Source: Clusia tigrina (taxonomy: Eukaryota > Arthropoda > Insecta > Diptera > Clusiidae). Taken from it: a stretch of DNA of 64,000 bases. Positions 11,362-21,789 of this stretch are shown here, piece after piece; the first letter of the stretch is position 1; each line of letters opens with the position of its first letter. The DNA is taken from assembly GCA_920105625.2 (NCBI GenBank), contig OV050031.1, positions 79,431,995 through 79,495,994 on the forward strand. Reading direction: 5' to 3'. A program made the translations under genes and the position numbers. The notes below the pieces were generated by a model. The model searched no databases and was not told where the DNA came from. It saw only the letters and a list, made by a program, of their open reading frames with translations.

Positions 11362-12091
11362 CTGCTGCCTTACCTATGCCTATATCTACCCATACCGGCT
11401 TGAGACGGCGTCTCAGTCGGCGTCGCAGCCTCTGTCAGCATCTCTGTAGGCGTCTCAGTCGCTGTCGCTATCGATTGGGGGGGTCTGATGCCCTCTCTAT
11501 GCCTATATCTACCCGTATCTGCCTAAGTCGGCATCTCAGTCGGCGTCGCAGCCTCTGTCAGCGTCTCTGTAGGCGTCTCTCTAGGCAACTCAGTCTCTGC
11601 CGCTATCGATTTTGGGGTCTGCTGCCTTCTGTATGCTTATATCTACCCCAATCTGTCTCAGTCGACGTCGCAGCCTCTGTCAGCGTCTCTGTAGGCGTCT
11701 CAGTCGCTGCCGCTGTGGATTGGGATGTCTGCTGCCTTATCTATGCCTATATTTACCTCTATCTGCCTCAGTCGGCGAATCAGTTGGCATCGCAGCCTCT
11801 GTCAGCGTCTCTGTAGGCGTCTCAGTCACTGCCGCTGTCGATTGGGGGTCTGCTGCCTTCTCTATGCCTATATCTACCCCTATCTGCATCAGTCGGCTTC
11901 TCAGTCGGCGTCGCAGCCTCTGTCAGCGTCTCTGTAGGCGTCCCAGTCGCTGCCGCTGTTGATTGGGGGGTCTGTTGCCTTCTCTATGCCTATATCTAAA
12001 CCTTTCTGCCTCAGTAGGCGTCTCAGCGGGCGTCGCAGCCTCTGCCAGCGTCTCTGTAGGCTTCTCAGTCGCTGCAGCTGTCAATTGGGGG
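11362..12091 (+). repeat. Nested 6-monomer tandem duplication, copy a (730 bp)
   Basis: From the TTACCTATGCC monomer at 11370 onward, the sequence recurs 730-731 bp downstream: 11612 matches 12342, 11725 matches 12455, and 11959 matches 12689. 730 bp is about six monomers. The joint to copy b lies in the G run and following CTGCTGCC near 12087-12100, where GTCAATTGGGG (as near 11228) is joined to TTACCTATGCC (as at 11370). The same nested pair is present in B2, at about 15897-17325, so it predates the B1/B2 duplication. Confidence 0.85.
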
Positions 12092-12790
12092 GCTGCTGCC
12101 TTACCTATGCCTATATCTACCCATACCGGCTTGAGACGGCGTCTCAGTCGGCGTCGCAGCCTCTGTCAGCATCTCTGTAGGCGTCTCAGTCGCTGTCGCT
12201 ATCGATTGGGGGGTCTGATGCCCTCTCTATGCCTATATCTACCCGTATCTGCCTAAGTCGGCATCTCAGTCGGCGTCGCAGCCTCTGTCAGCGTCTCTGT
12301 AGGCGTCTCTCTAGGCAACTCAGTCTCTGCCGCTATCGATTTTGGGGTCTGCTGCCTTCTGTATGCTTATATCTACCCCAATCTGTCTCAGTCGACGTCG
12401 CAGCCTCTTTCAGCGTCTCTGTAGGCGTCTCAGTCGCTGCCGCTGTGGATTGGGATGTCTGCTGCCTTATCTATGCCTATATTTACCTCTATCTGCCTCA
12501 GTCGGCGAATCAGTTGGCATCGCAGCCTCTGTCAGCGTCTCTGTAGGCGTCTCAGTCACTGCCGCTGTCGATTGGGGGTCTGCTGCCTTCTCTATGCCTA
12601 TATCTACCCCTATCTGCATCAGTCGGCTTCTCAGTTGGCGTTGCAGCCTCTGTCAGCTTCTCTGTAGGCGTCCCAGTCGCTGCCGCTGTTGATTGGGGGG
12701 TCTGTTGCCTTCTCTATGCCTATATCTACCCCTTTCTGCCTCAGTAGGCGTCTCAGCGGGCGTCGCAGCCTCTGCCAGCGTCTCTGTAGG
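12092..12790 (+). repeat. Nested 6-monomer tandem duplication, copy b
   Basis: This is the second copy of the 730-bp nested duplication. It differs from copy a by a few substitutions, for example CTCTTTCAGCG near 12405 and TTGGCGTTGCAG near 12635, and by one G fewer at about 12206. Homology to copy a fades at about 12790, where copy a carries the chimeric CTTCTCAGTCGCTGCAG segment instead. Confidence 0.82.
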
Positions 12791-13716
12791 CGTCTCAGTC
12801 TCTGCCGCTGTCGATTGGGGGGTCTGCTGCCTTCTCTATGCCTATATCTACCCCTATCTGCATCAGTCGGCTTCTCAGTCGGCGTCGCAGCCTCTGTCAG
12901 CGTCACTGTAGGCGTCTCAATCGCTGCGGCTGTCGATTGGGTGAGTATTCTGCCTTCTCTATGCCTATATCTACCCCTAGCTGCCTAAGTCGGCGTCTCA
13001 GTCGCTTCCGCTGTCCAATGGGGGGTCTGCTGCCTTCTCTATTCCTATATCTACTCCTATCTACCTCAGTCGGCGTCGCAGCCTCTGTCAGCGTCTCTGT
13101 AAGCGTCTCAGTAGCTGCCGCTCTCGATTGGGTGGATCTGCTGCCTTCTCTATGCCTATATCTACTCCTATCTACCTCAGTCGGCGTCGCAGCCTCTGTC
13201 AGCGTCTCTGTAGGCGTCCCAGTCGCTGCCGCTGTTGATTGGGGGGGTCTGATGCCTTCTCTATGCCTATATCTAACCCTATCTGCCTCAGTCGGCGTCG
13301 AAGCCTCTTTCAGCGTCTCTGTAGGCGTCTCAGTCTTTGCCACTGTCGATTGGGGGTCTGCTGTCTTCTCTATGCCTATATCTACCCCTATCTGCCTCAG
13401 TCGGCGTCTCAGTCGGCGTCGCAACCTCTGTCAGCGTCTCTGTAGGCGTCTCAGTCGCTGTCGCTGTCGATTGGGGGGTCTGCTGCCTTCTCTATTAATA
13501 TATCTACCCCTATCTGCCTCAGTAGGCGTCTAAGCCGGCGTCGCAGCCTTTGCCAGCGTCTCTGTAGGCGTCTCAGTCTCTGCCGCTGTCGATTTGGGGG
13601 TCTGCTGCATTCTCTATTCCTATATCTACCCCTATCTGCCTCAGTCGGCGTATCAGTCGGCGTCGCAGCCTCTGTCTGCGTCACTGTAGGCGTCTCAGTC
13701 GCTGCCGCTGTCAATT

Positions 13717-16700
13717 GGGGGGGTCTGATGCCCTCTCTATGCCTATATCTACCCGTATCTGCCTAAGTCGGCATCTCAGTCGGCGTCGCAGCCTCTGTCA
13801 GCGTCTCTGTAGGCGTCTCTCTAGGTAACTCAGTCTCTGCCGCTATCGATTTTGGGGTCTGGTGCCTTCTGTATGCTTATATCTACCCCAATCTGTTTCA
13901 GTCGGCGTCGCAGCCTCTGTCAGCGTCTCTGTAGGCGTCTCAGTAGCTGCCGGTCTCGATTGGGTGGGTCTGCTGCCTTACCTATGCCTATATCTACCCA
14001 TATCGGCTTGAGACGGCGTCTCAGTCGGCGTCGCAGCCTCTGTCAGCGTCTCTGTAGGCGTCTCAGTCACTGCCGCTGTCGATTGGGGGGTCTGCTGCCT
14101 TCTCTATGCCTATATCTACCCCTATCTGCATCAGTCGGCGTCTCAGTCGGTGTCGCATCCTCTGTCAGCGTCTCTGTAGGCGTCTCAGTCGCTGCCGCTG
14201 TCGATTGAGGGGGTCTGCTGCCTTCTCTATGCCTATATCTACCCCTATCTGCCTCAGCCGGCGTCGCAGACTTTGTCAGCGTCTCTGTTGGCGTGTCAGT
14301 CGCTGCCTTCTCTATGCCTATATGTACCCCTATCTGCCTCAGTCGGCGTCTCAGTCGACGTCTCAGTCGGCGTCGCAGCCTTTATCAGCGTCTCTGTAGT
14401 CGTCTCCGTCGCAGCCGCTCTCGACTGGGTGTGTTTGCTGCCTTACCTATGCCTATATCTACCCCTATCGGCTTAAGTCGGCGTCTCAGTCGGCGTCGCA
14501 GCCTCTGTCAGCGTCTCTGTATACCTCTCAGTCGCAGTCGCTGTCGATTGCGGGGTCTGATGCCTTCTCTATGCCTATGTCTACCCCTATCTGCCTAAGT
14601 CGGCGTCTCAGTCGGCGTCGTAGCCTCTGTCAGTGTCTCTGTAGGCGTCTTAGTCGCTGCCGCTGTCGATTGGGGGGTTTGCTGCCTTCTCTATGCCAAT
14701 ATCTACTCCTCTCTGCCACAGTCGGGGTCTCAGTCGGCGTCGCAGCCTCTGTTAGCGTCTCTGTAGGCGTCTCAGTCGCTTCCGCTGTCGATTGAAGGGT
14801 CTGCTGCCTTCTCTATTCCTATACCTACCCCTATCTGCCTCAGTCGGCGTCTCAGTCGGCGTCACAGCCTCTGTCAGCGTCTCTGTAAGCGTCTCAGTAG
14901 CTGCCGCTCTCGATTGGGTGGGTCTGCTGCCTTACCTATGCCTATATCTACCCCTATCGGCTTGAGTCGGCGTCTCAGTCGGCGTCGCAGCCTCTGTCAG
15001 CGTCTCTGTGGGCGTCCCAGTCGCTGCAGCTATTGATTGGGGGGTCTGCTGCCTTCTCTATGCCTATATCTACCCCTTTCTACCTCAGTAGGCGTCTCAG
15101 CGGGCGTCGCAGCCTCTGCCAGCGTCTCTGTAGGCGTCTCGGTCTCTGCCGCTGTCGATTGGGGGTCTGATGCCTTCTCTATTCCAATATCTACCCCTAT
15201 CTGCCTCAGTCGGCGTCTCAGTCGGCGTCGCAGCCTCTGTCAGCGTCCTGTAGGCGTCCCAGTTGCTGCCGCTGTTGATCGGGGGGTCTGATGCCTTCTC
15301 TACGCCTATATTGAACCCTATCTGCCTCAGTCGGCGTCTCAGTCGGCGTCGAAGCCTCTTTCAGCGTCTCTGTAGGCGTCTCAGTCTCTGCCGCTGTCGA
15401 TTGGGGGTCTGCTGTCTTCTCTATGCCTATATCTACCCCTATCTGCCTCAGTCGGCGTCTCAGTCGGCGTCGCAGCCTCTGTCAGTGTCTCTCTAGGCGT
15501 CTCAGTCGCTGTCGCTGTCGATTGGGGGGTCTGCTGCCTTCTCTATGCCTATATCTACCCCTATCTGCCTCAGTACGCGTCTAAGCCGGCGTCGCAGCCT
15601 TTGCCAGCGTCTCTGTAGGCGTCTCAGTCTCTGCCGCTGTCGATTTGGGGGTCTGCTGCATTCTCTATTCCTTTATCTACCCCTATCTGCCTCAGTCGGC
15701 GTCTCAGTCGGCGTCGCAGCCTCTGTCTGCGTCTCTGTAGGCTTCTCAGTCGCTGCAGCTGTCAATTGGGGGGCTGCTGCCTCGTCTATACCTATATCTA
15801 CCCCTATCTCCTTCAGTCGACGTCTCAGTCGGCGTCGCAGCCTCTTTCAGCGTCTCTGTAGGCGTCTCAGTAGCTGCCGGTCTCGATTGGGTGGGTCTGC
15901 TGCCTTACCTATGCCTATATCTACCCATACCGGCTTGAGACGGCGTCTCAGTCGGCGTCGCAGCCTCTGTCAGCATCTCTGTAGGCGTCTCAGTCGCTGT
16001 CGCTATCGATTGGGGGGGTCTGATGCCCTCTCTATGCCTATATCTACCCGTATCTGCCTAAGTCGGCATCTCAGTCGGCGTCGCAGCCTCTGTCAGCGTC
16101 TCTGTAGGCGTCTCTCTAGGCAACTCAGTCTCTGCCGCTATCGATTTTGGGGTCTGCTGCCTTCTGTATGCTTATATCTACCCCAATCTGTCTCAGTCGA
16201 CGTCGCAGCCTCTGTCAGCGTCTCTGTAGGCGTCTCAGTCGCTGCCGCTGTGGATTGGGATGTCTGCTGCCTTATCTATGCCTATATTTACCTCTATCTG
16301 CCTCAGTCGGCGAATCAGTTGGCATCGCAGCCTCTGTCAGCGTCTCTGTAGGCGTCTCAGTCACTGCCGCTGTCGATTGGGGGTCTGCTGCCTTCTCTAT
16401 GCCTATATCTACCCCTATCTGCATCAGTCGGCTTCTCAGTCGGCGTCGCAGCCTCTGTCAGCGTCTCTGTAGGCGTCCCAGTCGCTGCCGCTGTTGATTG
16501 GGGGGTCTGTTGCCTTCTCTATGCCTATATCTACCCCTTTCTGCCTCAGTAGGCGTCTCAGCGGGCGTCGCAGCCTCTGCCAGCGTCTCTGTAGGCTTCT
16601 CAGTCGCTGCAGCTGTCAATTGGGGGGCTGCTGCCTTACCTATGCCTATATCTACCCATACCGGCTTGAGACGGCGTCTCAGTCGGCGTCGCAGCCTCTG

Positions 16701-18252
16701 TCAGCATCTCTGTAGGCGTCTCAGTCGCTGTCGCTATCGATTGGGGGGTCTGATGCCCTCTCTATGCCTATATCTACCCGTATCTGCCTAAGTCGGCATC
16801 TCAGTCGGCGTCGCAGCCTCTGTCAGCGTCTCTGTAGGCGTCTCTCTAGGCAACTCAGTCTCTGCCGCTATCGATTTTGGGGTCTGCTGCCTTCTGTATG
16901 CTTATATCTACCCCAATCTGTCTCAGTCGACGTCGCAGCCTCTTTCAGCGTCTCTGTAGGCGTCTCAGTCGCTGCCGCTGTGGATTGGGATGTCTGCTGC
17001 CTTATCTATGCCTATATTTACCTCTATCTGCCTCAGTCGGCGAATCAGTTGGCATCGCAGCCTCTGTCAGCGTCTCTGTAGGCGTCTCAGTCACTGCCGC
17101 TGTCGATTGGGGGTCTGCTGCCTTCTCTATGCCTATATCTACCCCTATCTGCATCAGTCGGCTTCTCAGTTGGCGTTGCAGCCTCTGTCAGCTTCTCTGT
17201 AGGCGTCCCAGTCGCTGCCGCTGTTGATTGGGGGGTCTGTTGCCTTCTCTATGCCTATATCTACCCCTTTCTGCCTCAGTAGGCGTCTCAGCGGGCGTCG
17301 CAGCCTCTGCCAGCGTCTCTGTAGGCGTCTCAGTCTCTGCCGCTGTCGATTGGGGGGGTCTGCTGCCTTCTCTATGCCTATATCTACCCCTATCTGCATC
17401 AGTCGGCTTCTCAGTCGGCGTCGCAGCCTCTGTCAGCGTCACTGTAGGCGTCTCAATCGCTGCGGCTGTCGATTGGGTGAGTATTCTGCCTTCTCTATGC
17501 CTATATCTACCCCTAGCTGCCTAAGTCGGCGTCTCAGTCGCTTCCGCTGTCCAATGGGGGGTCTGCTGCCTTCTCTATTCCTATATCTACTCCTATCTAC
17601 CTCAGTCGGCGTCGCAGCCTCTGTCAGCGTCTCTGTAAGCGTCTCAGTAGCTGCCGCTCTCGATTGGGTGGATCTGCTGCCTTCTCTATGCCTATATCTA
17701 CTCCTATCTATCTCAGTCGGCGTCGCAGCCTCTGTCAGCGTCTCTGTAGGCGTCTCAGGCGCTGCCGCTGTTGATTGGGGGGGTCTGATGCCTTCTCTAT
17801 GCCTATATCTAACCCTATCTGCCTCAGTCGGCGTCGAAGCCTCTTTCAGCGTCTCTGTAGGCGTCTCAGTCTTTGCCACTGTCGATTGGGGGTCTGCTGT
17901 CTTCTCTATGCCTATATCTACCCCTATCTGCCTCAGTCGGCGTCTCAGTCGGCGTCGCAACCTCTGTCAGCGTCTCTGTAGGCGTCTCAGTCGCTGTCGC
18001 TGTCGATTGGGGGGTCTGCTGCCTTCTCTATTAATATATCTACCCCTATCTGCCTCAGTAGGCGTCTAAGCCGGCGTCGCAGCCTTTGCCAGCGTCTCTG
18101 TAGGCGTCTCAGTCTCTGCCGCTGTCGATTTGGGGGTCTGCTGCATTCTCTATTCCTATATCTACCCCTATCTGCCTCAGTCGGCGTATCAGTCGGCGTC
18201 GCAGCCTCTGTCTGCGTCACTGTAGGCGTCTCAGTCGCTGCCGCTGTCAATT
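13717..18252 (+). repeat. Higher-order tandem copy B2 (~4.5 kb)
   Basis: B2 directly follows B1 with no spacer and repeats it almost exactly. It carries one more monomer than B1 near 14080-14200. It also has one extra G at about 17356 (seven G against six at 12815), which changes the offset from 4535 to 4536. Its right flank (GTCAATTGGGGGATCTGC, then CTCCTCTATACC) resembles the sequence at 9050-9080, left of B1. The parental order therefore appears to have been 9050-type, B, then 18250-type flank. Confidence 0.9.
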
Positions 18253-21200
18253 GGGGGATCTGCTTTCTCCTCTATACCTATATCTACCCCTATCTGCTTC
18301 AGTCGGCGTCTCAGACGGCGTCGCAGCCTCTTTCAGCGTCTCTGTAAGCGTCTCAGTAGCTGCCGGTCTCGATTGGGTGGGTCTGCTGCCTTACCTATGC
18401 CTATATCTACCCATATCGTCTTGAGACGGCGTCTCAGTCGGCGTCGCAGCCTCTGTCAACATCTCTGTAGGCGTCTCAGTCGCTGTCGCTGTCGATTGGG
18501 GGGTCTGATGCCTTCTCTATGCCTATATCTACCCCTATCTGCCTAAGTCGGCGTCTCGGTCGGCGTCGCAGCCTCTGTCACCGTCTCTGTAGGCGTCCCA
18601 GTCGCTGCCGCTGTTGATTGGGGGGTCTGCTGCCTTCTCTATGCCTATATCTACCTTTATCTGCCTCAGTAGGCGTCTCAGCCGGCGTCGCAGCCTCTGC
18701 CAGCGTCTCTGTAGGCGTCTCAGTCTCTGCCGCTGTCGATTGGGGGGTCTGCTGCCTTCTCTATTCCTATATCTACCCCTATCTGCCTCAGTCGGCATTT
18801 CAGTGGGCGTCGCAGACTCTGTCAGCGTCTCTGTAGGCGTCCCAGTCGCTGCCGCTGTTGATTGGGGGGTCTGCTGCCTTCTCTATGCCTATATCTACCC
18901 CTATCTGCCTCAGTAGGTGTCTCAGCGGGCGTCACAGCCTCTGTCAGCATCTCTGTAGGCGTCTCAGTCACTGCCGCTGTCGATTGGGGGTCTGCTGCCT
19001 CCTCTATGCCTATATCTACCCCTATCTGCCTCAGTCGGCATCGCAGCCTCTGTTAGCGTCTCTGTAGGCGTCTCAGTCACTGCCGCTATCGATTGGGGGG
19101 TCTGCTGCCTTCTGCCTATAGCTACCCCTATCTGCCTCAGTCGACGTCTCAGTCGGCGTCGCAGCCTCTGTCAGCGTCACTGTAGGCGACTCAGCCGATG
19201 CCGCTGTCGATTGGGTGAGTCTTCTGCCTTCTCTATGCCTATATCTACCCCTATCTGCCTCAGTCGGCGTCTCAGTCGGCGTCGCAGCCTCTGTCAGCGT
19301 CACTATAGGCGACTCAGCCGATGCCGCTGTCGATTGGGTGAGTCTTCTGCCTTCTCTATGCCTATATCTACCCCTATCTGCCTCAGTCGGCGTCTCAGTC
19401 GGCTTCGCAGACTCTGTTAGCGTCTCTATAAGGGTCTCAGTCGCTGTCGCTGTCGATTGGGTGATCTGATGCCTTCTCTATGCCTATATCTAGCCCTATC
19501 TGTATAAGTCTGCGTCTCAGTCAACGTCGCAGCCTCTGTCAGCATCTCTGTAGGCGTCTCAGTCGCTGCCGCTGTCGATTGGGGGGTCTGCTGCCTCCTC
19601 TATGCCTATATCTACCCCTATCTGCCTCAGTCGGCGTCGCAGCCTCTGTTAGCGTCTCTGTAGGCGTCTCAGTCGCTGCCGCTATCTATTGGGGGGTCTG
19701 CTGCCTTCTGCCAATAGCTACCCCTATCTGCCTCATTCGACGTCTCAGTCGGCGTCGCAGCCTCTGTCAGCGTCTCTGTAGGTGTCTCAGTCGCTGCCGC
19801 TGTCGATTTGGGGGGGTCTGATGCCTTCTCTATGCCTATATCTAACCCTATCTGCCTCAGTCGGCGTCTCAGTCGGCGTCGAAGCCTCTTTCAGCGTATC
19901 TTTAGGCGTCTCAGTCTCTGCCGTTATCGATTGGGGAATCTGCTGCTTTCTCTATGCCTATATTTTCCCCTATCTGCCTCAGTCGGCGTCTCAGTCGGCA
20001 TCGCAGCCTCTGTCAGCGTCACTGTAGCCGTCTCAGCCGTTGCCGCTTTCTATTGGGTGAGTCTTCTGCCTTCTCTATGCCTATATCTACCCCTATCTGA
20101 ATCAGTCGGCGTCTCAGTCGGCGTCGCAGCCAATTTCAGCGTATCTTTAGGCGTCTCAGTCTCTGCCGTTATCGATTGGGGAATCTGCTGCTTTCTCTAT
20201 GCCTATATTTTCCCCTATCTGCCTCAGTCGGCGTCTCAGTCGGCTTCGCAGACTCTGTTAGCGTCTCTATAAGGGTCTCAGTCGCTGTCGCTGTCGATTG
20301 GGTGATCTGATGCCTTCTCTATGCCTATATCTAGCCCTATCTGTATAAGTCTGCGTCTCAGTCAACGTCGCAGCCTCTGTCAGCATCTCTGTAGGCGTCT
20401 CAGTCGCTGCCGCTGTCGATTGGGGGGTCTGCTGCCTCCTCTATGCCTATATCTACCCCTATCTGCCTCAGTCGGCGTCGCAGCCTCTGTTAGCGTCTCT
20501 GTAGGCGTCTCAGTCGCTGCCGCTATCTATTGGGGGGTCTGCTGCCTTCTGCCAATAGCTACCCCTATCTGCCTCAGTCGGCGTCTCAGTCGGCGTCGAA
20601 GCCTCTTTCAGCGTATCTTTAGGCGTCTCAGTCTCTGCCGTTATCGATTGGGGAATCTGCTGCTTTCTCTATGCCTATATTTTCCCCTATCTGCCTCAGT
20701 CGGCGTCTCAGTCGGCATCGCAGCCTCTGTCAGCGTCACTGTAGCCGTCTCAGCCGTTGCCGCTTTCTATTGGGTGAGTCTTCTGCCTTCTCTATGCCTA
20801 TATATACCCCTATCTGAATCAGTCGGCGTCTCAGTCGGCGTCGCAGCCTCTGTTAGCGTCTCTGTAGGCTTCTCAGTCGCTTCCGCTGTCGATTGGGGGT
20901 CTGCTGCCTTCTCTATGCCTATATCTAACCCTATCTGCCTCAGTCGGCGTCGAAGCCTTTTTCAACGCCTCTGTAGGCATCTCTGTAGGCGTCTCTGTAG
21001 GCGTCTCAGTCTCTGCCGCTATCGAATGGGGGTCTGCTGCCTTCTCCATGCCTATATCTACCCCTATCTGCCTCAGTCGGCGTCTCAGTCAGCGGTGCAG
21101 CCTCTGTCAGCGTCACTGTAGGCGTCTCAACCGTTGCCGCTATCGATTGGGGTAGTCTGATGCCTTCTCTATGCCTATATCTACCCCTATCTGCCTCAGT

Positions 21201-21789
21201 CGGCGTCTCAGTCGGCGTCGCAGCCTCTGTCAGCGTCACTGTAGGCGACTCAGCCGATGCCGCTGTCGATTGGGTGAGTCTTCTGCCTTCTCCATGCCTA
21301 TATCTACACCTATCTGCCTCAGTCGGCATCTCAGTCGGCGTCGCAGCCTCTGTCAGCGTCTCTGTAGGCGTCTCAGTCACTGCCGCTGTCGATTGGGGGT
21401 CTGCTGCCTTCTCTATGCCTATATCTACCCCTATCTGCATCAGTCGGCTTCTCAGTCGGTGTCGCATCCTCGGTAAGCGTCTCTGTAGGCGTCCCAGTCG
21501 CTGCCGCTGTTGATTGGGGGGTCTGCCGCCTTCTCTATGCCTATATCTACCCCTATCTGCCTCAGTAGCCGTCTCAGTCAGCGTCGCAGCCTCTGCCAGC
21601 ATCTCTGTAGGCGTCTCAGTCTCTGCCGCTGTCGATTGGGGGGTCTGCTGCCTTCTCTATTCCTATATCTACCCCTATCTGCCTCAGTCGGCATTTCAGT
21701 CGGCGTCACAGACTCTGTCAGCGTCTCTGTAGGCGTCCCAGTCGCTGCCGCTGTTGATTGGGGGGTCTGCTGCCTTCTCTATGCCTATA
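18253..21789 (+). repeat. Satellite monomers between B2 and block C1
   Basis: The stretch contains monomers with GTCACTGTAGGCGACTCAG joined to GGGTGAGTCTTCTGCC. Two of these sit side by side at about 19160-19345, showing local single-monomer duplication. It also holds an 841-bp duplication: 19380-19725 recurs at 20221-20566. Its landmarks are CTCTATAAGGGTCTCAG and CTGTATAAGTCTGCGTCTC, which appear again near 22440-22530. No gene is present. Confidence 0.85.
19380..19725 (+). repeat. Three-monomer segment duplicated 841 bp downstream
   Basis: The segment with GACTCTGTTAGCG, CTCTATAAGGG, TCTAGCCCTATCTGTATAAG and CCAATAGCTACCCC recurs at about 20221-20566 with offset 841. It occurs a third time, slightly diverged, near 22420-22745. 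Beyond its right end the two copies join different monomers (CATTCGACG against CAGTCGGCG), so a breakpoint lies near 19728 and 20570. Confidence 0.8.

Larger units (their letters stand above)
9304..13716 (+). repeat. Higher-order tandem copy B1 (~4.4 kb)
   Basis: B1 is the first of two directly adjacent, nearly identical copies. It aligns to 13717-18252 with offset 4413 at its start and 4535-4536 over the remainder; the change is one 122-bp monomer present only in B2 (about 14080-14200). Beyond that I noticed only a handful of differences, for example near 10750, 11999, 12815, 13163 and 13227. It begins inside a G run (ATTGGGGGGG then TCTGATGCCC) and ends inside a G run after GTCAATT. It contains a nested 730-bp tandem duplication (11362-12790). 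Confidence 0.9.

Noticed and set aside
11010..11816. 268-codon + strand open frame, repeated identically in size at 15545-16351
   Set aside because: The second copy exists because the DNA is part of the recent B1/B2 duplication, not because the frame is conserved.
21006..21602. 198-codon - strand open frame with Thr-Glu-Thr-Pro repeats
   Set aside because: This is the only - frame without stops in the monomer and could be mistaken for a mucin-like or TETP-repeat protein. It is broken every few units by five- or six-base G runs, so no sustained coding region exists. A decayed coding minisatellite origin remains possible but unsupported.
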